Part shown: positions 43,816 through 52,954 of the stretch, one piece after another | Layout of the letters: each line of letters opens with the position of its first letter | Position numbering within the stretch: position 1 is the first letter of the stretch | Assembly: GCF_015547515.1 (NCBI RefSeq) | Contig: NZ_JADMVE010000003.1 | Coordinates: 469,324 to 533,323 of the forward strand | Reading direction: 5' to 3' | DNA length: 64,000 nucleotides | Origin: Eubacterium sp. 1001713B170207_170306_E7 | GTDB lineage: Bacteria > Bacillota > Clostridia > Eubacteriales > Eubacteriaceae | Notes under the pieces: model-generated | What the model was told of the DNA's origin: nothing | Seen by the model: only the letters and a program-made list of their open reading frames with translations | The model's database searches: none | Made by a program: the position numbers and the translations under genes

Positions 43816-46123
43816 AAACGCGAACACACTGGAAAAGGAAAAATTGAAAATCCCCAAAAGGGCACAGGAAGCCATTCCCATCAAGGTCATTTATCCGGAT
43901 GGGATTTTTTTAGTCCGGAAAAATGTCTACAGCAAGACCTTTAAGTTTACGGACATCAATTACGCTGTGGCTTCCCGGGAGGATAAGGAGGCGCTGTTTT
44001 TAGAATACAGTGAGCTTTTAAACAGTCTGGACAGCGGCGCCACCACCAAGCTGACCATCAACAACCACCGGCTGAACAAATCGGCCTTTGAAAAAAGCAT
44101 CCTGATTCCTCTGGAGGAGGATGGCCTGGATATTTACCGGAAGGAGTATAACCAGATGCTACTGGACAAGGCTACCAGTACCAACAGCATGCTCCAGGAA
44201 AAGTATGTGACCATCTCGGTTTCCAGGAAAAAATATCAGGAAGCCAGAACCTATTTCACCCGGGTGGGCACCGAGCTCATGGCCCACTTTTCCCGGCTCG
44301 GCTCCCGGTGCACAGAAATGGACATGGAGGAGCGTCTGCGGGTGCTCCACGATTTTTACCGTACCGGCGAAGAGGATGCCTTTTACTTTGACCTGAAGCA
44401 GACCATGCAGAAGGGCCACGATTTTCGAGATTACATCTGCCCGGACGCCATGACCTTTCATTCAGACTATTTTACCATGGGCGGCCGATTTGGACGGGTA
44501 CTTTATCTGAAGGAGTACGCGTCCTTTATCAAGGACAGTATGATCAATGAGCTCACCGATCTGGACCGGAACCTGATGCTCTCCATTGAGATCATTCCCA
44601 TGCCCACCGATGAAGCCGTGCGGGAAGTGGAAAACCGGCTGCTCGGAGTGGAGACAAATATTACGAATTGGCAGCGAAAACAGAACGAAAATAACAACTT
44701 CAGCGCCGTCGTGCCCTATGATATGGAGCAGCAGCGCAAGGAAGCCAAGGAGTTTTTAGATGACCTGACCACCCGGGATCAGCGCATGATGTTTGGCTTA
44801 TTAACGTTAGTCCACACCGCCGATACCCGGGAGGCTCTGGAAGCGGATACCGAGGCCCTGCTCACCACGGCCCGGAAAAATCTCTGCCAGTTCGCCATTG
44901 CAAGGTTCCAGCAGCTCGACGCCCTGAACACCGTGCTGCCCATTGGTCACCGGCGACTGGACGCTGTGCGGACCCTGACCACCGAAAGCATGGCGGTGCT
45001 CATGCCCTTCCGGGTCCAGGAGATCATGGATGAGCAGGGGATTTACTTTGGCGAAAATGCCATCAGCCACAACCTGATCCTATGTAACAAAGCCAATCTG
45101 CTCAACCAATCCGCTTTTCTTCTGGGCGTTCCCGGCAGTGGGAAAAGCTTCAGTGCCAAAGAGCTGATTGTGTTTCTGGCCCTGGCCACAACGGATGACA
45201 TTCTCGTCTGTGATCCCGAGCGCGAGTACGTTTCCCTGATCAACGCGTTAGGGGGTGAATCCATCCGAATCGCCGCTGGAAGCGAGGACCACGTTAACGC
45301 CATGGACATGGTGGAAGGCTATGGAGAAAATAATAATCCCGTCATTGATAAATCCGAGTTTGTGCTGTCTTTGTTCGAGCAGCTCGATAAAGATGGCCTG
45401 GGACCAAAGGAAAAGTCCATCATTGACCGCTGCGTGGCCTATGTTTACTCGGATTACCAACGGGGCGGCAAGATCCCGACACTGTGTGTTCTCAGAGATA
45501 AGCTGATGGAGCAGCCCGAACCCGAGGCCCAGGACCTGGCGCTGGAGCTTGAACTGTTCACGGATGGCAGTCTGAACGCCTTTTCCCATGAAACCAACGT
45601 GGACACGCAGAACCGGATCGTGGTGTACGACATCATGGATCTGGGGCGACAGCTCAAAACCATGGGACTTTTGGTTATTACCGACGCCATGTTAAACCGG
45701 GTGACGGATAACTGGCGAAAAGGCAAGCGGACACACATCTTTATTGATGAGTTCCATGTTCTTTTTGAGAATGAATACTCGGCGGCTTTCTTCAACTCGG
45801 CCTGGCGGCGTTTCCGAAAGCGGGATGCGTTCCCCACGGCCATCACCCAGAACGTGGAATACCTTCTGGATTCGGTGTCGGCCAGCACTATGCTCTCGAA
45901 CTCTGAGTTTATTGTGATGCTGAATCAGGCCCCTTCCGACCGGCAAAAGCTGGGCAATCTTTTAAATATCTCTCATGAACAGATGAGCTACATCACCAAC
46001 GCTGACGCCGGGTGTGGTCTGATCAAATACGGGAGCGCCCTCGTGCCTTTCATCAATCGGTTTCCGAAAAAGACGAAGCTATACAAATTGATGTCCACCA
46101 AGCCTGGAGAAGAAAGGTTATAG
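43799..46123 (+). CDS. virB4: VirB4-type T4SS ATPase
   Basis: The 774-residue protein has the ICE VirB4 layout. The N-terminal region contains YAVASREDKEALFLEYSELLN, the middle LIPLEEDGLDIYRKEYN and TREALEADTEALLTTARKN. The ATPase domain holds Walker A GVPGSGKS (Lys449) and Walker B HIFIDEFHVLF. It powers T4SS assembly. The start lies inside prgI's 3' end (17-nt overlap), so translation is coupled and depends on intron splicing or on a downstream entry site. Confidence 0.95.
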   Translation: MLKTLRNANTLEKEKLKIPKRAQEAIPIKVIYPDGIFLVRKNVYSKTFKFTDINYAVASREDKEALFLEYSELLNSLDSGATTKLTINNHRLNKSAFEKSILIPLEEDGLDIYRKEYNQMLLDKATSTNSMLQEKYVTISVSRKKYQEARTYFTRVGTELMAHFSRLGSRCTEMDMEERLRVLHDFYRTGEEDAFYFDLKQTMQKGHDFRDYICPDAMTFHSDYFTMGGRFGRVLYLKEYASFIKDSMINELTDLDRNLMLSIEIIPMPTDEAVREVENRLLGVETNITNWQRKQNENNNFSAVVPYDMEQQRKEAKEFLDDLTTRDQRMMFGLLTLVHTADTREALEADTEALLTTARKNLCQFAIARFQQLDALNTVLPIGHRRLDAVRTLTTESMAVLMPFRVQEIMDEQGIYFGENAISHNLILCNKANLLNQSAFLLGVPGSGKSFSAKELIVFLALATTDDILVCDPEREYVSLINALGGESIRIAAGSEDHVNAMDMVEGYGENNNPVIDKSEFVLSLFEQLDKDGLGPKEKSIIDRCVAYVYSDYQRGGKIPTLCVLRDKLMEQPEPEAQDLALELELFTDGSLNAFSHETNVDTQNRIVVYDIMDLGRQLKTMGLLVITDAMLNRVTDNWRKGKRTHIFIDEFHVLFENEYSAAFFNSAWRRFRKRDAFPTAITQNVEYLLDSVSASTMLSNSEFIVMLNQAPSDRQKLGNLLNISHEQMSYITNADAGCGLIKYGSALVPFINRFPKKTKLYKLMSTKPGEERL

Positions 46124-46160
46124 CGTGTGGACGGCCTTACGCCAAAGGAGGTGAGGGACC

Positions 46161-48047
46161 ATCAGCAAGGCGATTAAAACCCGGGAAGTCCGAAAGGACA
46201 TCAAATTTCTGAATAAGGCAAAAGCCGCCACGTATCATGTAAAAGAAAATACCATCCGCACGAAAAATGCCCTGGAGAAGGTTGGTGAGCGGTCTGAACG
46301 CGCACCGAATGAGTACGCACAAAATCAGGTCATGGACAAGGGAAGCCGAACCGTCAAGAAAACGGTGGAATCGGTCCAGAGAAAGGGAGACCGGCTTGTG
46401 CATTATGGCATGGATCGATACCAGGCCGGAAAGCAGGCAAAGAAAGCTGCGGCAGAAGCCGCTGAAAAAGCTGCAAGGGAAGCGGCTGGAGTGGGCGGCG
46501 AAGCCGTTTCTGAAGCTGGAAAGCAAGTGCCCATCAAAACCCGTGAAGCCATGAACGCCATGGAGAAAAACGCGCAAAAAGGCCTCAATAAGCCCGTGAA
46601 ACCGGCCGATGGGAAAATCATTAAGCAGTCCTTTTATTCTTCTGCTAAAAGCCAACGCGCGACGAAAACGGTGTTCCAGAAGCACACAAAACGTGCCATT
46701 AAAACCTCTGAGAAAACCGGAAAGCTGAGCATCAAAACGGGCGAGGAAGCGACCCGGCTGACCAAAGGCAGCATACGGACCATGAAGCCCGGCATTAAAA
46801 CGGGCCGGGCGGCGGCTCAGGCGAATGCAAAGGCCACGAAAGCCACAGCCAAAGCCTCTGCCCGGGCAAGCAAGGCTGCGTCCAAAGCAGCGGTAAAGGC
46901 ATCAGCCCGGGCGGCGCAGCAGTCCGCCAAAATGGCCGCCAAAGTCTCGGAAACCACCGCAAAAATGAGTATCCAGGCAGCAAAGCTGGCAGTCAAGACG
47001 ACCATGACTGCGGCTAAAGCCCTGGCGGCAGCTGGGAAAGCCTTCGCCTCTGCTTTGGCTTCCGGCGGCTCCGTGGTGGTTTTAATCATTATGGTGGTTA
47101 TTCTGTTTGGTGGGACCCTGTGCCTCATCGGCGGGAGTAACGCCACAGCGGCCGAAGCCGTCAGTGAAGAAGTCCAGGCCTATACGCCGCTCATACAGAA
47201 GTATGCCGCCGCGCATGGTATCCCAGATTACGTTGAGCTGATTAAGGCCGTCATGATGCAGGAATCAGGCGGACGGGGCGGCGATCCCATGCAGTGCAGC
47301 GAGTGCGGCTATAATGATCAGTATTCCGGAGGCATTACCGATCCGGAATATTCCATCAACATCGGTATCCGGTACCTGTCGGACTGCTTGAACGCCGCGG
47401 GAGTCGCCAGCCCCATGGATCTGGAACACATCAAGCTGGCCTTACAGGGCTACAACTTTGGAGCCGGATACATCACCTGGGCGCTGGAAAAGGATGGCGG
47501 CTACACCCAGGCGAACGCGCAGGAGTTCGCCAATCTGCACGGCGGCAGCTATGGCGATGTAAGCTATGTGCCGAATGTGCTCCGATACTATCCCTTTGGC
47601 CGTATCCCAACCGGCGGGGGCAACAGCAGCATGGTGAACGTGGCAGCCAGCCAGATCGGCAATGTGGGCGGGGAGCCCTACTGGAGCTGGTACGGCTTCA
47701 GTTCCCGTGTCGAATGGTGCGCCTGTTTTGTCAGCTGGTGCGCCGATCAGTGCGGTTACATCGACGCCGGGATTATCCCCAAGTTTTCCTATGTGCCGGA
47801 TGGGGTGGCCTATTTCCAGAGCAAAGGCCAGTGGCAGGACGGCAGCTACACGCCGAAAGCCGGGGATATTATTTTCTTTACCTGGGATGGCAGCGGCGGT
47901 TCCGATCATGTCGGGATTGTGGAAAGCGTCACCGATGGCACCGTCAATACTATCGAAGGAAATACCACGGACAGCTGTGCAAGACGAAGCTATGCACTGG
48001 GCAGTTACGTCATTCTGGGATATGGCTGCCCAGGCTATATGAATTAA
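46161..48047 (+). CDS. VirB1-like bifunctional cell-wall hydrolase (lysozyme-like plus CHAP) with ATC start
   Basis: A perfect AAAGGAGGTGA lies 9 nt before ATC 46161; an in-frame TGA ends at 46154, and the next ATG (46332) would drop 57 conserved-looking residues. Relatives begin M-S-K at this point, so ATC is the probable start. The 628-residue product has a long Lys/Ala-rich cytoplasmic helix region and a membrane helix (about 304-325). A lytic transglycosylase/lysozyme domain follows, with Glu368 in MQESGGR and LALQGYNFGAGY, and then a CHAP domain with Cys520 in EWCACFVSW and His583 in SDHVGIVE. It opens peptidoglycan for the T4SS. Confidence 0.9.
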   Translation: MSKAIKTREVRKDIKFLNKAKAATYHVKENTIRTKNALEKVGERSERAPNEYAQNQVMDKGSRTVKKTVESVQRKGDRLVHYGMDRYQAGKQAKKAAAEAAEKAAREAAGVGGEAVSEAGKQVPIKTREAMNAMEKNAQKGLNKPVKPADGKIIKQSFYSSAKSQRATKTVFQKHTKRAIKTSEKTGKLSIKTGEEATRLTKGSIRTMKPGIKTGRAAAQANAKATKATAKASARASKAASKAAVKASARAAQQSAKMAAKVSETTAKMSIQAAKLAVKTTMTAAKALAAAGKAFASALASGGSVVVLIIMVVILFGGTLCLIGGSNATAAEAVSEEVQAYTPLIQKYAAAHGIPDYVELIKAVMMQESGGRGGDPMQCSECGYNDQYSGGITDPEYSINIGIRYLSDCLNAAGVASPMDLEHIKLALQGYNFGAGYITWALEKDGGYTQANAQEFANLHGGSYGDVSYVPNVLRYYPFGRIPTGGGNSSMVNVAASQIGNVGGEPYWSWYGFSSRVEWCACFVSWCADQCGYIDAGIIPKFSYVPDGVAYFQSKGQWQDGSYTPKAGDIIFFTWDGSGGSDHVGIVESVTDGTVNTIEGNTTDSCARRSYALGSYVILGYGCPGYMN

Positions 48048-48062
48048 AAGGAGAATTCAAAA

Positions 48063-48353
48063 ATGAGTATTGGACAGAAAATAAGAATGGAAGCGAAGAA
48101 GCAGCACTTAAACTTTAAACAGCTCTTCATAAAGGCCGAGCTGTCCTACAACAGTCTTTATTCCATTATTAAGCGCGATAGTCAGGGGGTTCAGGCTGTG
48201 AGTCTTTATAAAATCGCCAAAGCTTTGAAGGTTCCGATGGAGAGCCTGGTGGACGAAGGTGCAGCGACAGGTGTATATAAAGAACCGCCAAAGCCTGAGA
48301 AAAAGAAGAAAAAAGCAAAGAAAAAGAAAAAATCTAAAAAAATCCAGCATTGA
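48063..48353 (+). CDS. HTH (Cro/C1-type) protein with poly-lysine tail
   Basis: The 96-residue product has an Xre-type HTH in residues 5-70 (FKQLFIKAELSYNSLYSIIKRD, SLYKIAKALKVPMESLV). It ends in an extremely basic tail (KPEKKKKKAKKKKKSKK). The start follows AAAAGGAG, 15 nt after the hydrolase. Last recognisable gene of the conjugation operon; it may autoregulate the element. Confidence 0.8.
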   Translation: MSIGQKIRMEAKKQHLNFKQLFIKAELSYNSLYSIIKRDSQGVQAVSLYKIAKALKVPMESLVDEGAATGVYKEPPKPEKKKKKAKKKKKSKKIQH

Positions 48354-49377
48354 GGCAGGGCATTGCGTTGAGAAAAACGGGGAACTGGAGGTACTGGCCT
48401 TCGTGTTCCCCTTTCTTTGTGTGCGGAAAAATCGAATAATCCGGGGTTTTTAGGCTTTTGTTGATCCCCATTATCAAAATAACAAATATGTCTGGCCCAG
48501 CAGATGCAGAGAATGGGCCCGGCGGTGCGGTAGACCACTTGTGCCAATCCGTCGTCAATGGGGTGGAGAGCGCAGACCCATGTAAAACAAAAGCGGCTCG
48601 GGGGACTTCCTATGTTGTGCTGTGTGTTGCGCCATTGAATAAATGGTAAGCCTGGACGGGAATGGGCAAAAGAAACACGCGGGAAACCGCCTTGAAGTGG
48701 ACCTGCTGAAAAGAGAATTTTTGATATTGCAGGCAAGAGATAGCTAATATCAAAAGTATGCTTTATTTTTTGATTTTTCCTGGAAACAGGCTATCTCTGC
48801 CCTGCGGATACAAAAGAAAAAATAGCAACAAATAATTGACCTGGATTTGCATAAATGCAGAGAAGCGGGCAAGATTTGTTGCTATTCTATATTCTATTCT
48901 TTTTTGTATCTGGGATTATTTCAAAATGGAGGAAAATAAATGGAATAGGCTGAATATTCAGTATTCGAACCTGAAATTAAATTGGCGCAATCTTAAAGTT
49001 GGAATTTTGAAACCATATTTATTCTTAAATAAAATCTTAAAGTTGAATTTTTTTAAAATCGTATGAAAGCGCATAGAAATACGGCCTTAACAGTAATAAA
49101 ACAAATCGTTTCACAGAGTAGACACTTAGACATCACACAAACGTCAAATTGAAAAAGTATAATCGTCACAACTTAAAGGAGAATTGAAATCCTCGTTTAA
49201 GGAATGGTCGTGAGAATGCAGTCAAAGAAACAAAAGCACTGCATTTATCCTTTTACAGACTGGTCAAAAAGACTTAGTGATTGATGAATCGGTCAGGGGA
49301 AATGGTGCATCGACCGGAATCGTGAGCTGGTGATTGCGCATAATCCAGTTCAAAAATAATATAAGGAGAACGTTATT
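48354..49377. other. Non-coding, structured region at the right side of the element
   Basis: No gene longer than about 60 codons is supported. It contains the strong inverted repeats listed at 48721-48886 and then AT-rich DNA. The right end of the conjugative element may lie here, but no direct repeat or attachment core could be identified. A short stretch at 49210-49330 has scattered open frames without support. Confidence 0.5.
48721..48886. repeat. Cluster of nested inverted repeats
   Basis: Three pairs are visible. TTGATATT (48721-48728) pairs with AATATCAA (48746-48753). A 16-nt arm at 48729-48744 pairs with 48790-48805 with two mismatches (core AGAGATAGC/GCTATCTCT). AATAGCAACAAAT (48821-48833) pairs perfectly with ATTTGTTGCTATT (48874-48886), extended outward by GATACAAAAG / TTTTGTATC. 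Arms overlap, so alternative folds are possible. It could be a replication or transfer origin, a structured RNA or an element end. Confidence 0.6.
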
Positions 49378-51276
49378 ATGGATACAATGGTTGAAAAGAC
49401 ACAAAAATGGTTAAATGCAAACTACGCGCAATATGGAACGGATCGATTTCCCGAGGTTGCGGAAGATGGAGAAACAGGATGGGGCACAATTAACGGCTTG
49501 ATCCGAGCTTTGCAGATTGAATTAGGGATTCAGGAAACGGCTGATAACTTTGGAGATGGAACAATCGCACGGTTTAATCAGCAATATCCGAATGGAATTT
49601 CAGAGCAGGCAGATTCGGATAAAAGCGAATCAAATGTTTACGGTATTATCCAAGGTGGTCTCTGGTGTAAAGGCTATAGTACCGGATCAAGTGAAATCAC
49701 CAAGCATTTTTATTCTGGAACCGGATCAGGGATAAAGTCATTGAAAACAGATGCTGGTGTGTCCGCATCCAATTCAAAGGTCACTCTGAACGTCATGAAA
49801 GCATTGTTATCAATGGATCAGTTTGTAACACTTGTCGACTACGGTGGATCAGAGACAATCACAAAAATTCAGCGGATTTTAAATTCAAAGTATGAAAGCT
49901 ACATTGGTTTATCTCCCTGCGATGGATTGTACGGAAGACAAATGAATGAATCGATGATCAAGGTTTTGCAGGCTATTGAAGGCTACAGCGTTGAAGACGC
50001 GACTGGTAATTTTGGGGATGGCACAAAGGCAAAACTTGTAAATATCCTTGTTCCAGGAAGTGGTAACTCAGAGGCGCTGTTGCTTGCACGTTATGCGCTA
50101 TGTTGCAATGATTATACCATCAATTATACATCCACTTCGTGGGATTCCGAGATGGCGTCTCAGGTTACAACTTTTCAAAGCGATTTGGCACTCCCACAAA
50201 CGGGAACTGTTGATGTCAATACATGGATGTCCCTGCTGCTAAGCAAAGGAAATACTGATCGAGCCTGTGATGCTTGTGATACCCGTTTTGAAATCACAGA
50301 TTATCGAATGCAGCATTTAAATGCCAATGGGTACAGCATTGTTGGGCGATACCTGACGGGCGGTGATTTTAAGGAATTAAGAAAAGGAGAGGCACAGCGC
50401 ATCATTGCGGCCGGAAAAAAGCTATTTCCAATCTTTCAGGAATCGGGCAGTGATAGTGAATACTTCAATACTACCAATGCAGCCTATGACGCAGAATCGG
50501 CTGTAGCGGCAGCAATGAACTATGGTATCAAGAGCCATCAAGGAATTGTCATCTATTTCGCCGTCGACTTTGACGCTCAGGATACCACCATTGAGAACGT
50601 TATTCAGCCATATTTTCAAAAATTAAAAAATACCATGGAGGATAAAACAAGGCTTAATAGTGCCTTTAAAATCGGTGTCTATGGTACACGCAATGTCTGT
50701 GAGCGTGTGATCAATATCGGATATGCCGATACAGCTTTTGTCAGCGATATGTCCACAGGGTATAGTGGCAACATGGGTTATAAAATCCCATCAGAGTGGA
50801 CTTTTGACCAGTTTAGCGAATACACAGTCGATGACGACAGCGGCGAATGGGGAATGGATAAAGTCGCATTCAGCGGGTATACGCAGCCGATTAGCGGCGA
50901 TCAGATATCAGATACACCTTTAGTATCCTACTGTGTTCAGACCATCCGCGACAATCGACAAAATATGTACCTGGAGGATATCTCAGGCGTTTCAAATGGA
51001 CGCGATTTCCGAGTGCTGTCCAATGAAATATATTTAACCATTAGTTATTCTGGAGATATTACTCATGGAATGCCTCACGGAGTTGTGAATTTGATAGATA
51101 CTAGTTCGTCAGAATCCCTTTATAGTTTAGATATTGGAAATGGACAGACAAACTCTTACACGATTCCAATAGCTTACGCTAATACAATGCACTTGAATTA
51201 TACATCCAAAGTGGACGGGTATGGACTGGTCGACGGTTCCTTCACCACTTATTTAACTTCAAAATTATATGTTTAA
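49378..51276 (+). CDS. Leaderless peptidoglycan-binding/DUF1906 glycoside-hydrolase-like protein, copy 1
   Basis: The 632-residue protein has tandem peptidoglycan-binding-type modules. Repeated blocks are KWLNANYAQYG..ALQIELGI..FGDGT at 7-62 and ILNSKYESY..VLQAIEGY..FGDGT at 165-215, and a PG-binding-like QVTTFQSDLALPQTGTVDVNTW follows near 260-285. A DUF1906 (Rv2525c-like, GH25-related TIM barrel) spans about 305-505, with GYSIVGRYLTGG, IVIYFAVDFDAQD, IGVYGTRNVCERV and WTFDQFSE. A beta-rich C-terminus ends it. No signal peptide is visible, so export is unexplained. Start has AAGGAG. A paralogue is at 62573. Confidence 0.82.
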   Translation: MDTMVEKTQKWLNANYAQYGTDRFPEVAEDGETGWGTINGLIRALQIELGIQETADNFGDGTIARFNQQYPNGISEQADSDKSESNVYGIIQGGLWCKGYSTGSSEITKHFYSGTGSGIKSLKTDAGVSASNSKVTLNVMKALLSMDQFVTLVDYGGSETITKIQRILNSKYESYIGLSPCDGLYGRQMNESMIKVLQAIEGYSVEDATGNFGDGTKAKLVNILVPGSGNSEALLLARYALCCNDYTINYTSTSWDSEMASQVTTFQSDLALPQTGTVDVNTWMSLLLSKGNTDRACDACDTRFEITDYRMQHLNANGYSIVGRYLTGGDFKELRKGEAQRIIAAGKKLFPIFQESGSDSEYFNTTNAAYDAESAVAAAMNYGIKSHQGIVIYFAVDFDAQDTTIENVIQPYFQKLKNTMEDKTRLNSAFKIGVYGTRNVCERVINIGYADTAFVSDMSTGYSGNMGYKIPSEWTFDQFSEYTVDDDSGEWGMDKVAFSGYTQPISGDQISDTPLVSYCVQTIRDNRQNMYLEDISGVSNGRDFRVLSNEIYLTISYSGDITHGMPHGVVNLIDTSSSESLYSLDIGNGQTNSYTIPIAYANTMHLNYTSKVDGYGLVDGSFTTYLTSKLYV

Positions 51277-51286
51277 TAACACGAAA

Positions 51287-51318
51287 GACGAGATGGTTTC
51301 GGTCATCTCGTCCTTTTT
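51287..51318 (+). terminator. Terminator after the DUF1906 gene
   Basis: GACGAGATG (51287-51295) pairs with CATCTCGTC (51304-51312), followed by CTTTTT. It separates the convergent gene at 51336. Confidence 0.9.
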
Positions 51319-51335
51319 CATGCCGCTTAAGGCGT

Positions 51336-52016
51336 TTAGCTTAATGGATAGCGCAAATAGAAATCAAACCCAAAACCACGGCCTTCATTTCTTCTAAAAC
51401 CACCTCGATAAATTTCAGAGCCTTCATTATCGTCATCCTTATTCTCAATAATCGCCTGCACTTTTTCAAGCGTCATCTCCGGATAAACGGGTTTTAATAA
51501 ATACAGAATGATTTCTTCCATGGCCGCTTGGTTATTGCCATCCGGCATATTTTGATGATAATCGACGTATACTCGAAAATAAATGGGATAATCTTTCTTA
51601 AGATTCTCTTTAAGACTCTCATCGTTATAAGTAGTCGAAAGATACACATCATTATAGCTACTTTTCTCAAGCTCACTCTTCACAAATTCATCTGGAAATT
51701 TGAATGTATAACTATTAGAACCCTCACCCAGCCGATCATGTTTAAAATCCGATTCATCCGACAGGTCAACCTGATAATACTGATTAAAATCCTGAATATA
51801 GCGATCCGGTGCGCTTGTTATCTGTTTTTTTCTACGATTCGCCTGCTCTGCCATATGTTGTGAATAATCACTGGAAATTTCATCCTGACGATTCAGGACA
51901 TTGTGGTAATAGCGATAAATGGCATAAACAAAAATAACCGCGAAAATGATAGTAATGAACAAAAATGAAAAGATGAAAAACTTCACCATTGGTTTTCTGA
52001 TTTTTACTTGCTTCAC
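51336..52016 (-). CDS. Membrane-anchored protein with extracellular domain, unknown
   Basis: The start is GTG at 52016, with ATGGAG 9 nt upstream on the minus strand. The 226-residue product has a single N-terminal membrane helix (FFIFSFLFITIIFAVIFVYAIY, about 13-35) and a soluble outer part with acidic ends. The domain contains YTFKFPDEFVKSELEKS and MEEIILYLLKPVYPEMTLEKVQ, not recognised. It faces the DUF1906 gene. Confidence 0.7.
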   Translation of the reverse strand: MKQVKIRKPMVKFFIFSFLFITIIFAVIFVYAIYRYYHNVLNRQDEISSDYSQHMAEQANRRKKQITSAPDRYIQDFNQYYQVDLSDESDFKHDRLGEGSNSYTFKFPDEFVKSELEKSSYNDVYLSTTYNDESLKENLKKDYPIYFRVYVDYHQNMPDGNNQAAMEEIILYLLKPVYPEMTLEKVQAIIENKDDDNEGSEIYRGGFRRNEGRGFGFDFYLRYPLS

Positions 52017-52209
52017 AGCTAATTCTCCATTCTATTTGATATTTTTCACTTTTTCATTCTCTATTTGTATTATATATCGTTTGAGAGGTAACTTACCTTA
52101 ATCATTGATTGTATTTGTTATAGATTTAAACATTACGCTTAACAGTATTTAAAATAAAGAAGAAATTAAAAAAATGTTGTTTTATATTCTTAAAAAATGT
52201 GTATGAGTT

Positions 52210-52238
52210 TTGACACAGGCATCTCTTTAGCTTATACT
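52210..52238 (+). promoter_or_regulatory. Consensus sigma-A promoter
   Basis: TTGACA (52210-52215), a 17-nt spacer and TATACT (52233-52238) stand 33 nt before the small gene at 52271. It is the best promoter match seen in the window. Confidence 0.8.
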
Positions 52239-52270
52239 AAAGGCACTCGATACTGGAAGGATAAAAGGAT

Positions 52271-52420
52271 ATGATCAATGCGCATGAATATAAAGGCTAT
52301 AATCTAGATGTGTTTTACGCGGATGGCTTTGTCAATGGGGTCATTCAGCAAACGCGGGAAGAAATCCAAGGCTTGACGGTTGAAGAAATTCTTGAAAAAT
52401 TTAAAAAGAAGGTCAACTAG
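52271..52420 (+). CDS. Small 49-residue protein, unknown
   Basis: ATG 52271 is preceded by GGAAGGATAAAAGG and a consensus promoter, and followed by a terminator, so it is a complete transcription unit. The product (YKGYNLDVFYADGFVNGVIQ, then EIQGLTVEEILEKFKKK) looks folded: beta strands followed by an amphipathic helix. No family is recognised. Confidence 0.65.
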   Translation: MINAHEYKGYNLDVFYADGFVNGVIQQTREEIQGLTVEEILEKFKKKVN

Positions 52421-52432
52421 AGCAGTTAATAC

Positions 52433-52457
52433 AAGATCGTGAAAACGGTCTTTTTAT
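52433..52457 (+). terminator. Terminator after the 49-residue gene
   Basis: AAGATCG (52433-52439) pairs with CGGTCTT (one G-T wobble) and is followed by a T run. Confidence 0.7.
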
Positions 52458-52954
52458 TTATACGCTATAATCTTAATTTTAACAAGAGGAAGAAGCGGTA
52501 TTTTTCGGATGTGTAAAGCATTGAATAAATTATAGAAGTGAACCCTTTTTGAGGGGAGCTTTCTCTATGTAATTTAAGCTGTGTATGGTTAATACTAACC
52601 TGCATAGCTTTTTTGTTTAACAAAAGTTTGCAGATTTAAGGGGGAGATATTTTTTATTCTCCCTCTTAAATCTGGAAACCGAGACAGAAATACATAGATT
52701 GAAATGAAGAGAGGGAGAACAGGTCTTGATGATTCAAAAAAATAAAATTATTATTCAATGCTCGATGTAAAGATTCACTCTGAAAATACATTATGGAAGT
52801 TATGAATATTGTTTGTGTAAGTAAAGCTTGCGTTTGTAAACGATGTATTGATTTTGCTTATAAAAATGATATACTATTTATAATCAAAAGAGGGGGAGGT
52901 TCCATTGAATACAAAGCTTTTATAATTTAATATATATAATTTAAGGAGGAAAAA
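52458..52954. other. Intergenic region with two further hairpins
   Basis: It contains a terminator-like hairpin (52576-52614: AAGCT, TATGGTT / AACC, GCATAGCTT, then T) and a near-perfect palindrome at 52631-52674 (CAGATTTAAG / CTTAAATCTG arms extended by GGGGAGA / TCTCCCT). A possible promoter (TTGATT, then TATACTAT) lies at about 52848-52876. No gene is supported. Confidence 0.55.

Larger units (their letters stand above)
8337..48353 (+). mobile_element. Integrative conjugative element (Tn1549/CTn-like), ends not determined
   Basis: Genes from 8337 to 48353 form a contiguous conjugation unit, nearly all on the plus strand. They comprise primase, pilus operon, ParA/ParB, methylase/helicase, MobC, relaxase, PcfB, VirD4, VirB2-like, VirB6-like, PrgI, VirB4, cell-wall hydrolase and HTH. 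Gene order matches the Tn1549/CTn group of Firmicutes elements. The coding GC is visibly higher than in flanking cargo. No integrase, excisionase or flanking direct repeat was found in the window, so the coordinates are first and last recognisable genes, not ends. Autonomous integration is therefore unproven, and a plasmid-derived or degraded element is possible. Confidence 0.88.

Noticed and set aside
49200..49340. Short open frames before the DUF1906 gene
   Set aside because: Two frames of about 22-40 codons overlap without a convincing start or family; not enough support.
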